From the NCBI GenBank assembly GCA_050084985.1, contig JBITNC010000001.1, forward strand, positions 197,966,001 to 198,030,000: a stretch of 64,000 bases of DNA, in the 5' to 3' direction. The stretch is from Nageia nagi (taxonomy: Eukaryota; Pinophyta). The notes under the pieces were generated by a model that did no database searches, was not told the DNA's origin, and saw nothing but the letters and a program-made list of their open reading frames with translations. This document shows, piece after piece, positions 1 to 11,610 of this stretch (its first letter is position 1; the number at the start of each line of letters is the position of its first letter). The position numbers and the translations under genes are program-made.

Positions 1-1260
1 TAGAAGTTGTGATGGTAGCGATCATGGAAGAGGCAATCATGATAGACAAAGAGTTCGATCAGCTTGTAAAAGCTAGAGCTCAACCTCCCAACATTGTGAC
101 TTATGTGGAAATGATGATCAAATAGAGCAATATTTCTTTTAGAAGAAGGAATAGAAAGCCATATATAGTGAAGAGTAAAATGATGTTGTTAATGTCATAC
201 TCACCCATAATAAGTTTGAAGGTACTAATGACCATATTTGGTATCTATATAGTGGGTGTTCAAATCATATGATCAAGTACAAAAGTTTATATACTCAACT
301 TGAAGAAAATGCTTCTAGCAAAGTTTGGTTTGGTGATAATAATCAAGTTTGAAAAAATCTTATATATGAATGATACTTTGTATGCTACGATATTGAAGCA
401 CAATCTTCTTAGCATTAGTTATATGTGCTTAAAATAATATTGTTTAGTCTTTCAGAAGAAGACCTACACCATCATAAATGAGGCCAAATGGTAAGTTATT
501 GCAAATATTCTCATGTCTAATAATTGTATGTATATGATGAATATGTATCCAATAATAATAAAATACCTAAAATCCACCATTGATCCTACTTGGTTGTGGC
601 ATCGAACATGTGGCCACATCAATTTCAACTCACTCTACAAATTGACTATACTTGTGAGAGATATTCCAACCTTCTCACTACCACTTAAAACTTTATGTGA
701 GTTACATTTTTGGAAAATAACATAGAAATAAATTTCCCTCCCATCCATACTATGCAAAGACACCTTTAGAGTTGGTGCATGCTGACATTTATGGACCTAT
801 GTAGAATCCCACCTTAGCCAAGTGTAGGTATATGCTTATTTTTACTAATGACTATTCTCAAATGAGTTGGTTGTATTTATTGTAGGCCAAGTCAAATGCC
901 TTTGAAACTTTTTTCAAGTTCAAATCACTTGTGGACAAGCATATTACCTATCATCTCAAGAAGTTTTGGATAGACTATGATGGTGAATTCAATTCAAATG
1001 AGTTAAAAGAATTCTACCAAAAATATAGGATCAAGTAGTAATATACAACTACTTATACTTCATAGCAGAATGGAGTGGATGAGAGGAAGTATTAGAATAT
1101 CACTAAAATGGCTTGAAGCATGCTCAAGGATATGGGAATGGATAATAAATTATGGGGGAAAGTTGTGCATAGTATTTTCTACATTTTGAATTGCTATCTA
1201 ATAAAGATCATGCAACATTCAATCCCTTATAAGGCTTGATTTGGTCAAAAACCCAATCTT
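1..1260 (+). pseudogene. Decayed Ty1/copia gag-protease-integrase
   Basis: Broken plus-strand polyprotein of a Ty1/copia retrotransposon, entered part-way through gag. In order one can read a basic end of gag, a protease-like stretch with SGCSNHM near 250-275 (the SGC.NHM context of copia proteases), a GAG-pre-integrase block with LWHRTCGHINFNSL near 592-640, and an integrase core with LVHADIYGPM near 773-802 and QNGVDERK near 1067-1090. Many stops and frameshifts (for example near 350, 722, 802 and 1036) make it non-coding. The integrase is cut off near 1260, where an unrelated LTR copy begins; RT and RNase H of the same strand resume at about 2200. It is probably one old element split by a later insertion. 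Confidence 0.8.
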
Positions 1261-1264
1261 TCAT

Positions 1265-2200
1265 TAAGGGGGAGCATACAAGAATAATAATGATTACCCT
1301 GGAATCACTTTAATGATTGAGGACTCTAGTTTGGATTATATAACTAAGCCATTATAACCTAACCAACCTCTCTAGTACCAATAGCCTATAAGTACCCAAA
1401 CATAACCTTAAGTGCAAATTATCAAGTTCAATTACAAAGACCTCGATGTTAGGTCTAGGGCATCCGAATTAATCATAAACAACACAATATTGCTAACATT
1501 TGGCCAATAATAGCATATACAAATATTTAAACCCTCAAAATGCCAATATATTGCTTACATAAGCATACATACACAAATTAATCCAATGATATAAACATAG
1601 AAAAGTATACAAGGTAATATGAAGATCAAATTGCATAATGGTTGTATTAATGATATGAAGTAGCAAAAATACAACACCAAGCTCCTAGAGCTAAACGTTG
1701 GCCTCTAAGGAGCCAACTAGGGAAATTCATGTATCTTCAATATTGGATAAATAGATAGAACCATGGAACAACCTCACTCCCTCAAAATTTGAATCCCCTC
1801 CACTAAAGGAGCCCTCCTCTAATCCTAGAAACCAATTGAATGGTAGAATCCCAACCTCAAAATACAACTAGATGGGTAAGGGTGCTACATCAATATCATA
1901 TACAATTAGGATCCCTCAGTTTGATAGCCCTACTATATGATGCACATAGGGTATTTATTAACATCATTAAGTCTTGTTGTTGTCTAGATGATATGAAGTA
2001 TAATAATAATTAGGTATATCCAATAATGAGTCTCCAATGTCTCTTTGTACACCCAACTTTATCTGAATCTCATCTTAGAGTCATCATCTGACTCCTTAAT
2101 CCTAATGTTATCCTCCTAGGTCCCTAAAATGCCCAACATGGGTGCCTAGAGGTTAGGCATGCCAACATGGGGGCCTGGAGTGTTGCATATATTCAAAACT
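1265..2200 (-). repeat. LTR-family copy A, inserted in the copia element
   Basis: This stretch is homologous by eye to the LTR repeats at 31973-32880, 34058-36493 and 55740-56390. Shared words include the ggcctct/ccaaggagccaact block (here near 1698-1718), ccctcaaaatttgaatcc (near 1780) and tgaagtataataataat with tctccaatgtctcttt (near 1995-2045). The block near 1445-1465 around tgttaggtctaggg matches the reverse complement of about 36425-36440. Orientation is minus by comparison with the TATA-bearing plus copy at 34429-35639. It lies between the integrase and RT parts of a copia pseudogene and is therefore younger than that element. No target duplication could be confirmed. Confidence 0.65.
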
Positions 2201-3030
2201 ATCATGATTTAGGAGTTTGGGATGAGTGATTTGGAGTACATGAAATACTTTCTTGGTATACAAGTTTAGCAATCATCCTCTAATATCTTGATGACATGCT
2301 TACCAGGTTTTCCATAATGGATTGCAAACCTATTGACACTTTAGTAGTGCTTGGCATCAAACTCATGAAGTAGGAAATCTTCTACTCCCCTTGTAGATGC
2401 CATGATGTATTGGTCACTTTTTTATATTCTGATGTATATTACAACTACCCAATCATATATCATGTATATAGTTAGCCTTGTGGCTTGATTCATGCACTCT
2501 CCACATGAATCTCATTGGAAAGTCTTTAAGATGATCCTTCGGTATATCAGTGAAATAAAATCCTTTATTTTATGGTATAAATCATTTGATGTTAACATCC
2601 TTGAGGCCTACATAAATGTTTATTGGGCTGAAATTCTTAATGTTAGGAAATGCACCTTTGGCTATGCTTTCTTCTTTTTTGGCTCTCTTATCTCATGGAG
2701 CAAAAGAAGTGATAAATAATTGCCCTTTCCATTGTTGAAGTAGAATACATAGTTACCTTCTTTGTTTGCACTCAAGCCATTTATATGGCTCAATTATTTG
2801 AATACTTTGGTTTGGCCCCTCCCCTACTCATTCCCATTTATTGTGACAACACTAGCACCATTTCTATGATCAAGAACCTAGTGTTTCATAACCAAAGTAA
2901 GCATATCGACATTCAAAATTATTTTATGTGAGATCTAGTGACTAATGGATTCATTGAATCCATATTTTATAAGTATGAAAATCAACTTGTAGATATTTTT
3001 ACCAAGGATCTACCTAAGAATTGATTCTTT
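2200..3030 (+). pseudogene. Decayed Ty1/copia RT and RNase H
   Basis: Second half of the plus-strand copia polyprotein. RT palm remnants read MSDLEYMKYFLGIQV near 2222-2266, the family's DLG..YFLG.QV motif. Thumb and RNase H follow, including HSPHESHWKVFKMILRYI near 2495-2548, LISWSKRSDK near 2689-2719, and IYCDNTSTISMIKN near 2836-2878, which contains the conserved RNase H aspartate. QLVDIFTKDLP near 2986-3018 is the usual copia C terminus. The frame is broken by stops after 2266 and at 2720, so no product is expected. Strand and order match 1-1260. Confidence 0.8.
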
Positions 3031-3737
3031 AGTCACCAAAATCAGCTTGGAATTCAAACCATTCATATTAAGGAAAATAATGAAGGAATTTAATGCTTCA
3101 TGGTTTGAATTCTCATAGAATTTTGAACTCCAATGGCTACTATCTATATAACACTTATTTCTTCTACATAATACCAAGTTCTTTTGCATAATAGTATTTA
3201 TGTTTTCATAGGGATAAGTCTCATCGCACCAAGGCTACTCATCATTTATGTACTATTTCATCTATCAGATTTATTATGTTGCAGGAATATGGTTGAGCAT
3301 CGAACACATAAAGATTTAATCCTTAGACTATATAAAATTTGATTTTGCACTCCTTTATGGAATCCATACCTATCTCTAAATTTATGGGTACTTCATCTAT
3401 GTTTTATTGACTTCTCTATGTGGATTTGTAATCCATCAATTCTTGTGGAGTCTTCTACACTCCACTTTATTCTTGTATAAATAGGGATTTTTTTTCCTAT
3501 TCTAATATAGGAGAATGCTTATTGATGTAATGTTATGATACCATTTTTGGATAGAATATAAAGCATTCATATTTTCTTTGTAATACCTTGTGATTGTGTA
3601 TTATGTTTTCTCTTTTCAAAGCTTGTATGCATGAGAAACACTTGCAGATCTTTGTAATAGTATTTTGTATCTAATCTAAGGTTTTTTTTATCTATTTGGG
3701 ATCATTTTACTTCATGCATACTTATTTGTATTCCCAT
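3031..3737 (+). other. 3' noncoding part / probable LTR of the first copia element
   Basis: Noncoding DNA directly after the copia stop. A TATA-like box (tataaatagg, 3476-3485) in plus orientation, followed by pyrimidine-rich DNA, is what a copia 3' LTR would show. No matching 5' LTR lies in the window, so the limits are not defined. The complete copia element at 3743-9069 is inserted just after it. Confidence 0.4.
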
Positions 3738-3742
3738 ATTTG

Positions 3743-4239
3743 TGAAGTTATTAAACACTTTCAAATAAAATGAATTGCTCTACAACTCAAAGTATGAACA
3801 CACACTCAATAATGGAGGATTGGGATTTAACCAAAAACACCCAAATATTTATTGAGAATGCAATTCACACACTAACACACTTCAAACCTTGCTAATACAT
3901 CATACAACACATAATAAGATGTCATAGGTAACCTTAACCATTCAGCTTATAAGCTAGAAATCAAAATGGACTGGAAATGAAATGCAAAAACAAATAAGAA
4001 ATGACACATAGGAAACACTTCTAGTCAGTCGATCGGTTGACTAGTTGGTGGTCCAGTTATAGACTGGACTAACCAGTGGTCTAGTTATAGACTAGACCAA
4101 CCAGTGGACTGGTTATGAACTAGGCTAACCGGTCTGTAGCATACTGGTCTACATACAAACAAGAAGCACTTAAAATAGTAAGCTTAAATTTCACACAATT
4201 TTGATGTCTTAGGTTGTCTTAAGATCTTCAAAGTCTTCA
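3743..4239 (-). repeat. 3' LTR of the minus-strand copia element
   Basis: Left-hand LTR, 497 bp, bounded by TG and CA. At 4020-4160 it holds four or so diverged ~32-bp units built on accagtggtctagttatagactag; the other LTR has the same units in more decayed form at about 8820-8970. They lie in the middle of the LTR and could be U3 enhancer-like repeats, which is inference. The adjoining tactcccccttgct (4240-4253) is the polypurine tract in element sense. Confidence 0.9.
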
Positions 4240-4299
4240 TACTCCCCCTTGCTAATAAGAGGACCAACAATCATGTCTCTTAATAGCACAAATTAAGAT

Positions 4300-5900
4300 T
4301 TTGCCATTTATATTATGAATATATCCACCACTTGATCTTGTATTGGATAATACCTCAATTTTACTATCCCTTTCTCCACCAAATCTTGGATGAAATGAGT
4401 GTTCAAATCAAAGTGTTTTGTTCTAGAATGATGGAAAAAGTTTTGTGCGAAATTGATGGCACTTTGGTTTTCATAAAAAATTATTATTGCTTGTGTTTTC
4501 TCCTCTCCAATCTCCTTCAACACCTTCCTCAACCATAGTGGTTGTGTTGAAGCACTTGTTACTGCTACATATTTAGCTTTAGTAATTGAAAGAGCTACAA
4601 TAGATTATTTTTTGGAGCTCCATGATATCAAAACTAATCCAAGAGAGAAGAAATTCCCACTTGTGCTCTTTCTATCATTCAAATAGCTTCCCCAATCACT
4701 ATCACTAAAACTTGTAAGTTGGAGCTTGGAATTACATGTATAATGTATTCCATAGTTTGTTTTTCCCTTCACATATTTGAGTATTTCTTTGCTACCTTGA
4801 GGTGTATAATTGATGGATTGATCATGTATCTTGCAACCAAATATACACTAAATTGTAAATTTGTTCTTATATTTGTTTCAAACATAAGGCTTCCAACAAT
4901 GCTTCTATATTATTTCTTATTCACCTTTGGTTCTCTATATTCTTTGCAAAGGTGTTCTCCATATGCTGTAGGTGTTGCAATAAGTGTAAAATTCTCTATA
5001 CTTAATATTTTTAACATGTCTCTTGCATATTTGGATTGAGACACAAAGATTTTATCTTGTGTTTGATGCACCTCTAAGCTAATAAAGTAGCTCATCAAAC
5101 CAAGATCTTTCATTTCAAACTCAACCATCATATGAGTTTTGAAATTTTTATTCACTTTGTTATTGCTTCCCATGGATATCAAATCAACTACATACAAGCA
5201 AACAATCAAAATATTAGTACCATTTTTCTTGAAATACAAGGTAGGTTCACTTACACTTCTTTGAAAACCCACACTTTTTTAGTATCCATCAATTCTTGTA
5301 TACCAAGCTCTTGGAGTTTGCTTCAACCCATATAGAGCCTTTTTGAGCTTGTATACATGGTCTTGTTTTTTGAAAACCTCAAATTCTTTAGGTTGTGATA
5401 CATACACCTCTTAATTTATGTATCATTTAAAAATGCACTCTTTACATCCATATGTTGGACTATCCAACTTTTTCTTATAGCTAATGAAAGTACCAATCTA
5501 ATTGTTTCTTGCCTTACAATCGATGTAAATGTCTCTTCAAAATCCACTCCATATTATTGAGTGAATCCTTTTTCCACTAGTCTTTCTTTGTATCTTTCAA
5601 CACTCCCATCACTCTTGCATTTTATTTTGTACACCTATTTTGAACCAACCATTTTCTTTCCTTTGGGAAACTCACAAAGTTCACAAGTGTCATTCCTCTC
5701 AATAGCATCAATCTCCTATTCCATAGCCTGCATCCCAATGCCATTAGAATAAGCTTCTTCATAACAAGATGGTTCAATAACAATAATATTTGAAACAAGA
5801 ACAAAATATGAAATAGAACAAAGTGAATAGTTTACCATTTCACCTTTGGGCTCTCCATTGTCTTCATCTCCATACATTTGAATGCTCTCTAATCTTGACA
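4300..5900 (-). pseudogene. Copia RT and RNase H remnant with damaged catalytic box
   Basis: RT fingers and palm run from about 5570 ([17 protein letters not shown] near 5300-5350) into an open stretch at 4910-5272. There the YVDD box reads YVVD, so one catalytic aspartate is lost. DLGLMSYFISLEV follows. RNase H ends in an open stretch at 4308-4532 with the YENQSAINFAQN and RTKHFDLNTHFI motifs. Several stops occur between the pieces. The missing aspartate would by itself inactivate reverse transcription. Confidence 0.85.
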
Positions 5901-6715
5901 CTAGATTTTGTGTTTCTTAATTCTGGCTTCTTGTGATTCTCTTCATGGTGTTACCATCTATAATTTGACTTTTTGGATGATCCTTCAACCATATCTTGCC
6001 TTTGTTGCCTTGATTCAACAATATTGCATTGGGTGAACTTAATGTTATAGTGGAACTAGATGATCTTGGTGAGCTTGGAGCACTCACACTTGGTGGTTTT
6101 CCTTTAATTTTATTTCTCAAAACATGGTTGGACTACTCTTTTACTATTTATTTATCCTCCAAACTCTCTTCTTCAAGACCACTTTACTGCAATTTTTTAT
6201 TACTATATTCTCCCCCTTCATCTAAAATTGCATCTCTTGATACAATTATTTTTTCGCTCTTGGGATTATATAATTTGTACATTTTTGAATGCTCATAATA
6301 TCCTATAAACACACAAGGCTAAGATTTTACATCCAACTTCCTCCTCTATTCATCATTAATGTGCACATATGCAAGACACCCAAAGACTCTCAAGCATTCC
6401 AAATTTTGTTTTCTTTCAAACCAAGCTTCATGGGGGGTAATTTTATCAAAGCTTCTTGTAGGAGACTAGTTCAAAAGTACATTTATTTCCTTATTGCTTC
6501 AGCCCAAAAAATGTTTGGCAATTTTTACTTTGCATCATGCTTCTTGTTATTTCAAGAAGAGTTCTATTTTTCCTTTCTACTACACCTTGTTGCTATGGTG
6601 TGTAGGGAGAGGTAAGGTGTCTCCTAATTCAATTCTCCTTGAAAAATTGAAAAAATTCATTGCTACAATACTCCCCTCCTCTATTTCTTCTCAAACACTT
6701 CACACTATGCCCACT

Positions 6716-7630
6716 TTATTTCTCAACAAATAATTTGAATTCCTTAAAATAATTAAATGCTTCATCTTTGCTTGAGATAAAATAAACCCAACTCATTCTT
6801 ATGAAATCATCAATGAAAGTGATAAAGTAAGAAGATTTACCAAAACTTTGATTTTGCATAGGTCCACAAATGTTAGTATGGATCAATTGGAGAGGGTGTT
6901 TGGCTCTCCATGCTTCATTCTTCAAAAACTTGCCCCTTGCTTACTTTCCTAGTGCACACCCTTCACACACATCTTTACTTTCTTCTACTTGTGTAAGCCC
7001 TCTCACCATTTTTGAAAGAGTTTTTAAACTTTGAAAATTAAAGTGACCAAGTCTCATATGCCAAAGTTTACTCTTGTCCTCAATCCCTACAAAAACATAG
7101 CCACCATATTTCTTAAGAACTTTTACAATAAAGAGTTTATTTTCAATCATATGAATAGTAGTCACAAGTCTCTCACCATGATTTTTATCATATATCTTGT
7201 ACATTTTATCTTCAAATACCAATTTATAATTCTTTTCTAGCATTCGGCCAATACTCAATAAACTTTGTTTCAAATTCAAAGTGTAGTAATTTTTCTTTGC
7301 CTTCATGGTTCCCTTCTTTGTTGAAACTTGCATCTCTCCTTTGCCAACAATATTCAATCTCTTCTCATCTCCCAATCTCACACTAGATTTATAAGAGTAG
7401 TCAATTGAGGAGAGCAAAGATTTTTCACCAGTCATGTGATTTGAGCACCCACTATCCAATAGCCAAGTCTCATCTTTAAGTTTTTGAGAATCTTTCATTG
7501 ATATGAATAATTGTTCTTCACCATAACTATGTTCTTCCTCTCCATAATTTACTTCTTTGCCTGCATGTGCTTGCTTCATTCTACATTCATACTCAATATG
7601 GCCAAATTTATTACAACAATAGCATTGCAT
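6716..7630 (-). pseudogene. Copia zinc knuckle, protease and integrase remnant
   Basis: A 229-codon open stretch (6941-7630) begins with a CCHC knuckle (CYCCNKFGHIEYEC), continues into protease (WLLDSGCSNHMTG, with the catalytic DSG retained), and then the GAG-pre-integrase block (LWHMRLGHFNFQSL). The integrase catalytic core continues at 6716-6925 (LIHTNICGPM and FIDDFIRMSWVYF) after a break. Integrase remnants run on leftwards towards 5900. The protease is the best-preserved part of this element, but stops on both sides prevent a polyprotein. Confidence 0.85.
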
Positions 7631-7639
7631 ATTTCTTTT

Positions 7640-8490
7640 ATCTTTACCTCTACTGGATCCTCTTTTAAAGTGTATCCCCCTTAATGATGATGTTGGTTCA
7701 TTTTTTGAATTTTTTTCTCTTCCTTTTCCTCTTCCAAAAGAACCTCTTCTTCCTCCTCTTATAGATCTATTTCTTCCTCTTGCACCTCTACCTTATCCTC
7801 TTCCTTGTCCTTCATTCTCTTTGATGGAGAATGCTTGCTTATTACTGTTACTTATTCCTGCTCTTGTTCTCTTTGACATTCTCTCTTCATGTGATGTGAG
7901 AGAGCTAATTAAATTATCAATTTCCATGGTAAAGAGGTATTTATTCTCTTCAATAATAAGTGCAACATGATCAAGCTTCTCTTTCAATGTTGTCAAAACC
8001 TTCTTGATGACAACCTTCTTTTCTATCTTCTCTCCAAGAGTGGCCATTTTATTAATTATTGATTTCAATCTCACATAGTAATCTCCAGCAGTCTCCTTCT
8101 CTTATTACTTCATGTTCTCAAACTCCCTTCTTAGTGTTTAGAGTTTTACTTCTTTTACTTTGAGACTTCCTTGATATCCTTCTATCAATACTACCCATGC
8201 TTCTTAGGTTGAGACACAACCTGAGATTCTGGGTAAGATGCTCTTATCTAAAGCTTCTTGTATGAAGGATAGAGCCATGGAGTTTTGTCTCTCATTATCA
8301 TTTTCTTCTTTCTTTGCATCTATACTAAAGGCACTCCAATTTGCAAGATCATTATAGCCAACTTCTACAATATCCCAATAGCCTTTTCCCTTCAGAAGAG
8401 TCTTCATATGGACACTCTACTACTCATAGTCACTTCCATCAAATTCTGGAATGGTGATTGAGTTTGAGTTGCTTTCCATTTCATCTCTTC
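7640..8490 (-). pseudogene. Copia gag (UBN2 type) remnant
   Basis: Gag of the element at 3743-9069. The N terminus near 8480 reads NSNSITIPEFDGS, followed by a stop; an open stretch of 67 codons (8204-8407) starts MKTLLKGKGYWDIVE, typical of the capsid domain in copia elements. A second open stretch (7793-8074) has the LKEKLDHVALIIEE and LISSLTSHEERM motifs of the UBN2 region. Glycine/arginine-rich sequence follows and leads to the zinc knuckle. Several stops and frameshifts separate these pieces, so no gag protein is expected. Confidence 0.85.
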
Positions 8491-8522
8491 TTCTTCTTGA
8501 ACCCAAAATGATCCAATAAAAA

Positions 8523-8532
8523 TCTGATACCA
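8523..8532 (-). other. Primer-binding site for initiator tRNA-Met
   Basis: In element sense the bases read TGGTATCAGA, complementary to the 3' end of plant initiator tRNA-Met and the standard Ty1/copia primer site. It lies two bases inside the 5' LTR, as expected. Confidence 0.9.
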
Positions 8533-8534
8533 AA

Positions 8535-9069
8535 TAAAGTTATTAAGCACTTTTAAATAAAACAAATTACTCTATAATTCAATTCTACAACTCAAAGTAT
8601 GAACACATACTCAATAATGGAGGATTGGAATTTAACCAAAAATACCCAAATCTTTATTGAGAATGTAATTCACACACTAACACACTTCAAACCTTTCTAA
8701 TACATCATACAACATATCATAGGTCATAGGTGACCTTAACCATTTAGCTTACAGGTTGGAAATCAAAACAAACTAGAAATGAAATGCCAAAGTGGACAAG
8801 AAATGACACATAGAAAACACTTCTAGTTGATCAATCGATTAACCAACTGGTGGGCAAATTACATATTGGAATAACCAATGGGTCGGTTACGTATTGGACT
8901 AACAAGTGGGCTAGTTATGAAATGGACTAATTGATGGGCCAATTACGAACTAGGTGAACTAGTCTATAGTGTATCGATTTGCAAATAGAGAAGATGCACT
9001 TAAAATAGTAAGCTCAAATTTCACTCAATTTTGATGTCTTAGGTTATCTTAAGGTCTTCAAAGTATTCA
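8535..9069 (-). repeat. 5' LTR of the minus-strand copia element
   Basis: Right-hand LTR, 535 bp, aligning along its whole length with 3743-4239. Its inner end has TA where the other copy has TG, a point change in the terminal dinucleotide. The duplication ATTTG follows at 9070-9074. Confidence 0.9.
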
Positions 9070-9299
9070 ATTTGAGAAAATAGTTTTGATATTTTGTGAT
9101 TATGTCAAACTACCTTATTCTATAGTAGATTTCCTTATTTCCATTTGGAAAAGTGTGAATTATATTTGAAGCTTTTTTAACCAAGCCCTAGGTGTAGGGG
9201 TGTTACCATCAAACATTAGTACTTGCATATTTTGAAGGTGTTTCTTATTATAATAGTCACTTCCCCTTCCTATTTTCTTTTCCATGATATTAAGAAAAC

Positions 9300-9713
9300 T
9301 CTTAAATGTAATTATTTTCTTGAATTCAACACTCTTACCTTAATATTGAGTGAAGTATGTATCAAGGACTTCATTAGAGTTTTCCTCTTCCTCTTGCAAT
9401 AACATAAGCATGTACAGCTTAGGTATATATGATCACATAGGATGGATGTATTCTTCCTATATGGGATTCTTGATCCCTCTTGTGCTTGTGGAGTTGGTGC
9501 AAGAGCATCCATATTCTTCACAAGTTGAGATAACAACTCTATCATGGTTGTAAATTATTATTTTGGATCAACCTCCTTTGTTATTTCCATTTCTAATTCA
9601 TTCTCACTCTCAATTTCAATCTTTAAGGAATACTTATTCCTTCTTGTGTAGTATTGATGCTTTGGCATGTAGGAATTCCTCACAAGTAGGTAGAAATTTG
9701 AGCCCTAATACCA
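9300..9713 (-). pseudogene. Start of a gypsy-type element: primer site, leader, gag N terminus
   Basis: In minus sense, TGGTATTAGGGCT (9701-9713) resembles the initiator-Met primer site with mutations. It is followed by a leader and an open stretch (9312-9545) beginning MIELLSQLVKNMDALAPTP, which resembles the helical start of Ty3/gypsy gag proteins. Nothing else of the polyprotein is visible to the left, where the complete copia element and its flank lie. The assignment to gypsy is inference from position and composition. Confidence 0.45.
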
Positions 9714-9719
9714 CTATAA

Positions 9720-10450
9720 TGTACCCTTCTATGGTTTATCCAATTTAACATTCAATTCCACACTTAACCATGAATTATGGCATCAATGAACATGCTCATA
9801 AATCATCCAAAATATGCATTCAAATTGAGATGTAATAACAATAACCAAAATTGATACAAAGCTCTTATAATATGTGCATATCATTAAAATTAGGGCACAA
9901 ATCATATATGTAGCATAACATAAATATAGCTCCAAAAGTACTCAATTTGCATACATTCCCATGCATAAAGAAGATAGATTCATAACAAAAATATATAGCT
10001 ACATACATTAACATTCAATATGCAATATAAGAGCCAATATCATCAAAAATGAACCAATAATAAGTATAGGGTTTTCACAAAAGTTTTACAAGTTCTAGGG
10101 ATAATCCCAAGACTCTAAATATGTCAAATATGGCTTCAAGGTGGTGCTCATATTCCCAAGTTCTCTTAAGTGATGTGCAAGGTCTCCCAATGCCCCACAA
10201 GGGTGGTTCAAGTCTCCAAGAGCCTCCAAATATGCAATGTTAGTCTCCAAGGTCTCCAAGAGAGTGACACAAGCTTTCTTTAAGTATTCAAGCATATAGA
10301 AATACGAATAAGCCTCTTCTAGGCTAGGGAGCATCCCTAAGCCCTTGAATATAGAGAAGGGAAGCATCCCTAAACTCTAAATGATCAAAGATCAAATGCA
10401 TAAGATGATGTATTCAAATAACCAAATGCATTTCCTTTATAACATTCCAA
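9720..10450 (-). repeat. Probable 5' LTR of the 9.3-kb gypsy fragment
   Basis: Its left end is set by the adjacent primer site; in element sense it ends gggtaca. The right end is a guess: a purine-rich CCTAGGAGGG tract in minus sense near 10468-10480 next to tgttataaagg would suit a PPT/LTR start. At 10090-10370 there is a run of short repeats of tctccaag/tcccaag that creates a spurious minus-strand reading frame. No second LTR was found. Confidence 0.35.
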
Positions 10451-11610
10451 ACTTATCAATATTCCCTCCTAGGTTGGTCAACTTGTTAAGGAGCAATAAT
10501 GATTTATAATATTATTTTTATCTAAAATGGATGCATTAAAATTTTGCTTGTTATCTCACAAAGAAATAAATTAATTAAATAACCAAGTGCATAACATTGC
10601 ATGAATCAGAAATTAAATCCATAAGAAAGATTACCCAATAATCAAGCTCTCTTATTTCTATGGAGTGTATTAATCCTCTCTGGTCTATCACCTTGTTACC
10701 ACACTTAGAAATTTCTTCTCCTTTTTTACTTCTCATGAACTAGCAAAAATCTAGCTTAAAAAAAATACATAATCACTAGTCTTCCTTTTCTAAATTAAGG
10801 AAGATAGGTTACAAAATTTGGCTATAAAACATTAATTTATAATGCTACCTCATAGAGATAATTTTGGTTGTGTCCATCAACCAATCTTATCTCTTACTTG
10901 GCCTCCTCCAAGATAGCTATAACAAACGCACATTATCTCCCTTCCTATTTTAAAGGAAATAACAACTCTCTATTTTAAATATATCCCTCAACAATATTTT
11001 TTTAAAATACCAAACAAATATTACCCCAAAATAATAAAAATCCAAACACCCATATTTAGACCTCAAAATAGGGTATTGGTTGGCATTGGTAGCTTAATAG
11101 ATAGGTTCCATTTCCACGTTGAGCTTGTCCATCTCCATTCCATTAATTAACTTACAAGATCTCCCAAGATAGCTTTCCTCTAGTGTATGGGATCTAGAAA
11201 TAAGCTCACATTGGTGATGATACACATCAGCATTCAAAACTCTCCCTGATTCCTTCCACTTTGGCATGTATCTCTAAGACAAACCCTCCATTCTATGCAT
11301 GGCTATCAAGTGAGAGGTCAAATGGTATAAAGTCTATTTTTTTCCCTTTATTTTTCCCATGCATCCTCTGTTGGATTGCGAGCTCCACTCCTCACTAGGG
11401 TTATGCGTAAGAAATTTTGGCAAATCAAAATAAATGAAATAGTGGCAACACAATTTCAAAATCTTGGTGATTTTATCCAAAAATACCATAGAATTAATGG
11501 TGATATTTCAAATTTTTAAGAACTATGTTATAAAAAATTGGCTAGTTAATATCATTTTCTAAAGAAAGATAAAATTTATAGGTGAATTTGAAATATTAGT
11601 TTATATAAAA
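10451..11610. other. No recognisable feature
   Basis: AT-rich sequence with short homopolymer runs. No open frame of note, no retroelement motif and no repeat that I could detect. Confidence 0.5.

Larger units (their letters stand above)
3738..9074 (-). mobile_element. Complete, inactive Ty1/copia element with target duplication
   Basis: Full-length minus-strand LTR retrotransposon. LTRs at 3743-4239 and 8535-9069 read TGAAGACTTTG...AACTTCA in element sense and are flanked by identical 5-bp duplications ATTTG (3738-3742 and 9070-9074). In element order come the 5' LTR, PBS (8523-8532), gag, zinc knuckle, protease, integrase, RT, RNase H, a purine tract (4240-4253) and the 3' LTR: the canonical copia layout. 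The LTRs differ at many sites and in length (497 and 535 bp), and all reading frames are broken, so the insertion is old and dead. It landed in or beside the 3' end of the older plus-strand copia element. Confidence 0.93.

Noticed and set aside
3743-9069. Possible intact copia able to move
   Set aside because: Many stops and frameshifts, RT box YVVD and strongly diverged LTRs show that it is inactive.
10095-10367. 90-codon minus frame rich in Leu/Glu
   Set aside because: Produced by short imperfect tctccaag/tcccaag repeats inside a probable LTR.
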